From assembly GCA_003527965.1 (NCBI GenBank), contig DPVY01000196.1, positions 10,771 through 17,232 of the forward strand: a stretch of DNA of 6,462 nucleotides. The letters run 5' to 3'. Shown here piece by piece: positions 6,434 to 6,462 of the stretch (position 1 is its first letter; the number at the start of each line of letters is the position of its first letter). Both the position numbers and the translations under genes were made by a program. The notes beneath the pieces were generated by a model. The model was not told the DNA's origin. It saw only the letters and a program-made list of their open reading frames with translations, and searched no databases. The stretch comes from Fidelibacterota bacterium. GTDB lineage: Bacteria; Fidelibacterota; UBA2242.

Positions 6434-6462
6434 TAGCTGCGTGTCTCCTCTCCACTGTTTTT
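6433..6462 (-). other. Possible last codons of an upstream gene
   Basis: From the right edge one minus-strand frame reads open for nine codons (KNSGEETRS) and ends in TAG at 6435-6433, immediately followed by TGA in frame. The TAG shares its final G with the gltX GTG (TAGTG), the same style of overlap as pth/hppA. This would suit the 3' end of a cotranscribed upstream gene, but nine codons cannot identify a gene and the frame may be chance. Confidence 0.2.
6444..6453 (-). promoter_or_regulatory. Probable Shine-Dalgarno site of gltX
   Basis: The minus strand reads GGAGAGGAGA, ending ten bases before the GTG start. The match to the anti-Shine-Dalgarno sequence is strong and the spacing slightly long. 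It supports the GTG at 6433 as the start of GltX. Confidence 0.6.

Larger units (their letters stand above)
1..6462 (-). other. Probable single transcription unit gltX-ispE-tRNA-Gln-prs-rplY-pth-hppA
   Basis: All genes share one strand. The junctions are an 8-base overlap (gltX/ispE), 21 bases (ispE/tRNA), 25 (tRNA/prs), 18 (prs/rplY), 14 (rplY/pth) and a 1-base overlap (pth/hppA). None of the gaps holds a hairpin followed by a T-run, and none has room for a standard promoter, although promoters inside coding sequence cannot be excluded. Cotranscription is an inference from this spacing. Confidence 0.7.

Overview
This bacterial window is fully packed on the minus strand. Six protein genes and one tRNA all read from the right edge towards the left edge, in the order gltX - ispE - tRNA-Gln(UUG) - prs - rplY - pth - hppA. 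The plus-strand open frames are shadows of these genes. Intergenic gaps are at most 25 bases. gltX/ispE and pth/hppA overlap. No internal promoter or intrinsic terminator is visible, so the whole block is most simply read as one polycistronic unit whose promoter lies beyond the right edge.

Right part (4991-6462): glutamyl-tRNA synthetase (GTG start), with a possible scrap of an upstream reading frame just before it. Middle (4070-4998): IspE kinase of the MEP isoprenoid pathway, then a complete tRNA-Gln. Next (2470-4044): ribose-phosphate pyrophosphokinase and the long CTC form of ribosomal protein L25 with an acidic repeat tail. Left (1-2455): peptidyl-tRNA hydrolase, then a K+-dependent membrane pyrophosphatase cut by the window edge after 602 residues. 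No gene-free stretch exceeds 30 bases.

The genes share a translation and precursor theme: charging tRNA (gltX, tRNA-Gln), rescuing stalled peptidyl-tRNA (pth), a 5S rRNA-binding protein (rplY), and PRPP and isoprenoid precursors (prs, ispE). Several linked reactions release pyrophosphate, either directly (GltX) or through PRPP-consuming enzymes. The final gene encodes a pump that uses pyrophosphate to energise the membrane. This functional link is an inference. GluRS next to tRNA-Gln also suggests, without proving, the indirect route in which GluRS mischarges tRNA-Gln and an amidotransferase converts it.

The organism is a bacterium of moderate base composition using the MEP pathway, CTC-type L25 and an ion-pumping pyrophosphatase. 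From memory, the ispE - tRNA-Gln - prs - rplY - pth order occurs in Deltaproteobacteria-like genomes and some uncultivated phyla, but I cannot assign a lineage from sequence alone. This is core-genome DNA. I see no mobile element, CRISPR, toxin or defence gene, and nothing that looks like an undescribed system. The findings are therefore modest: residue substitutions, start-site questions and operon architecture.
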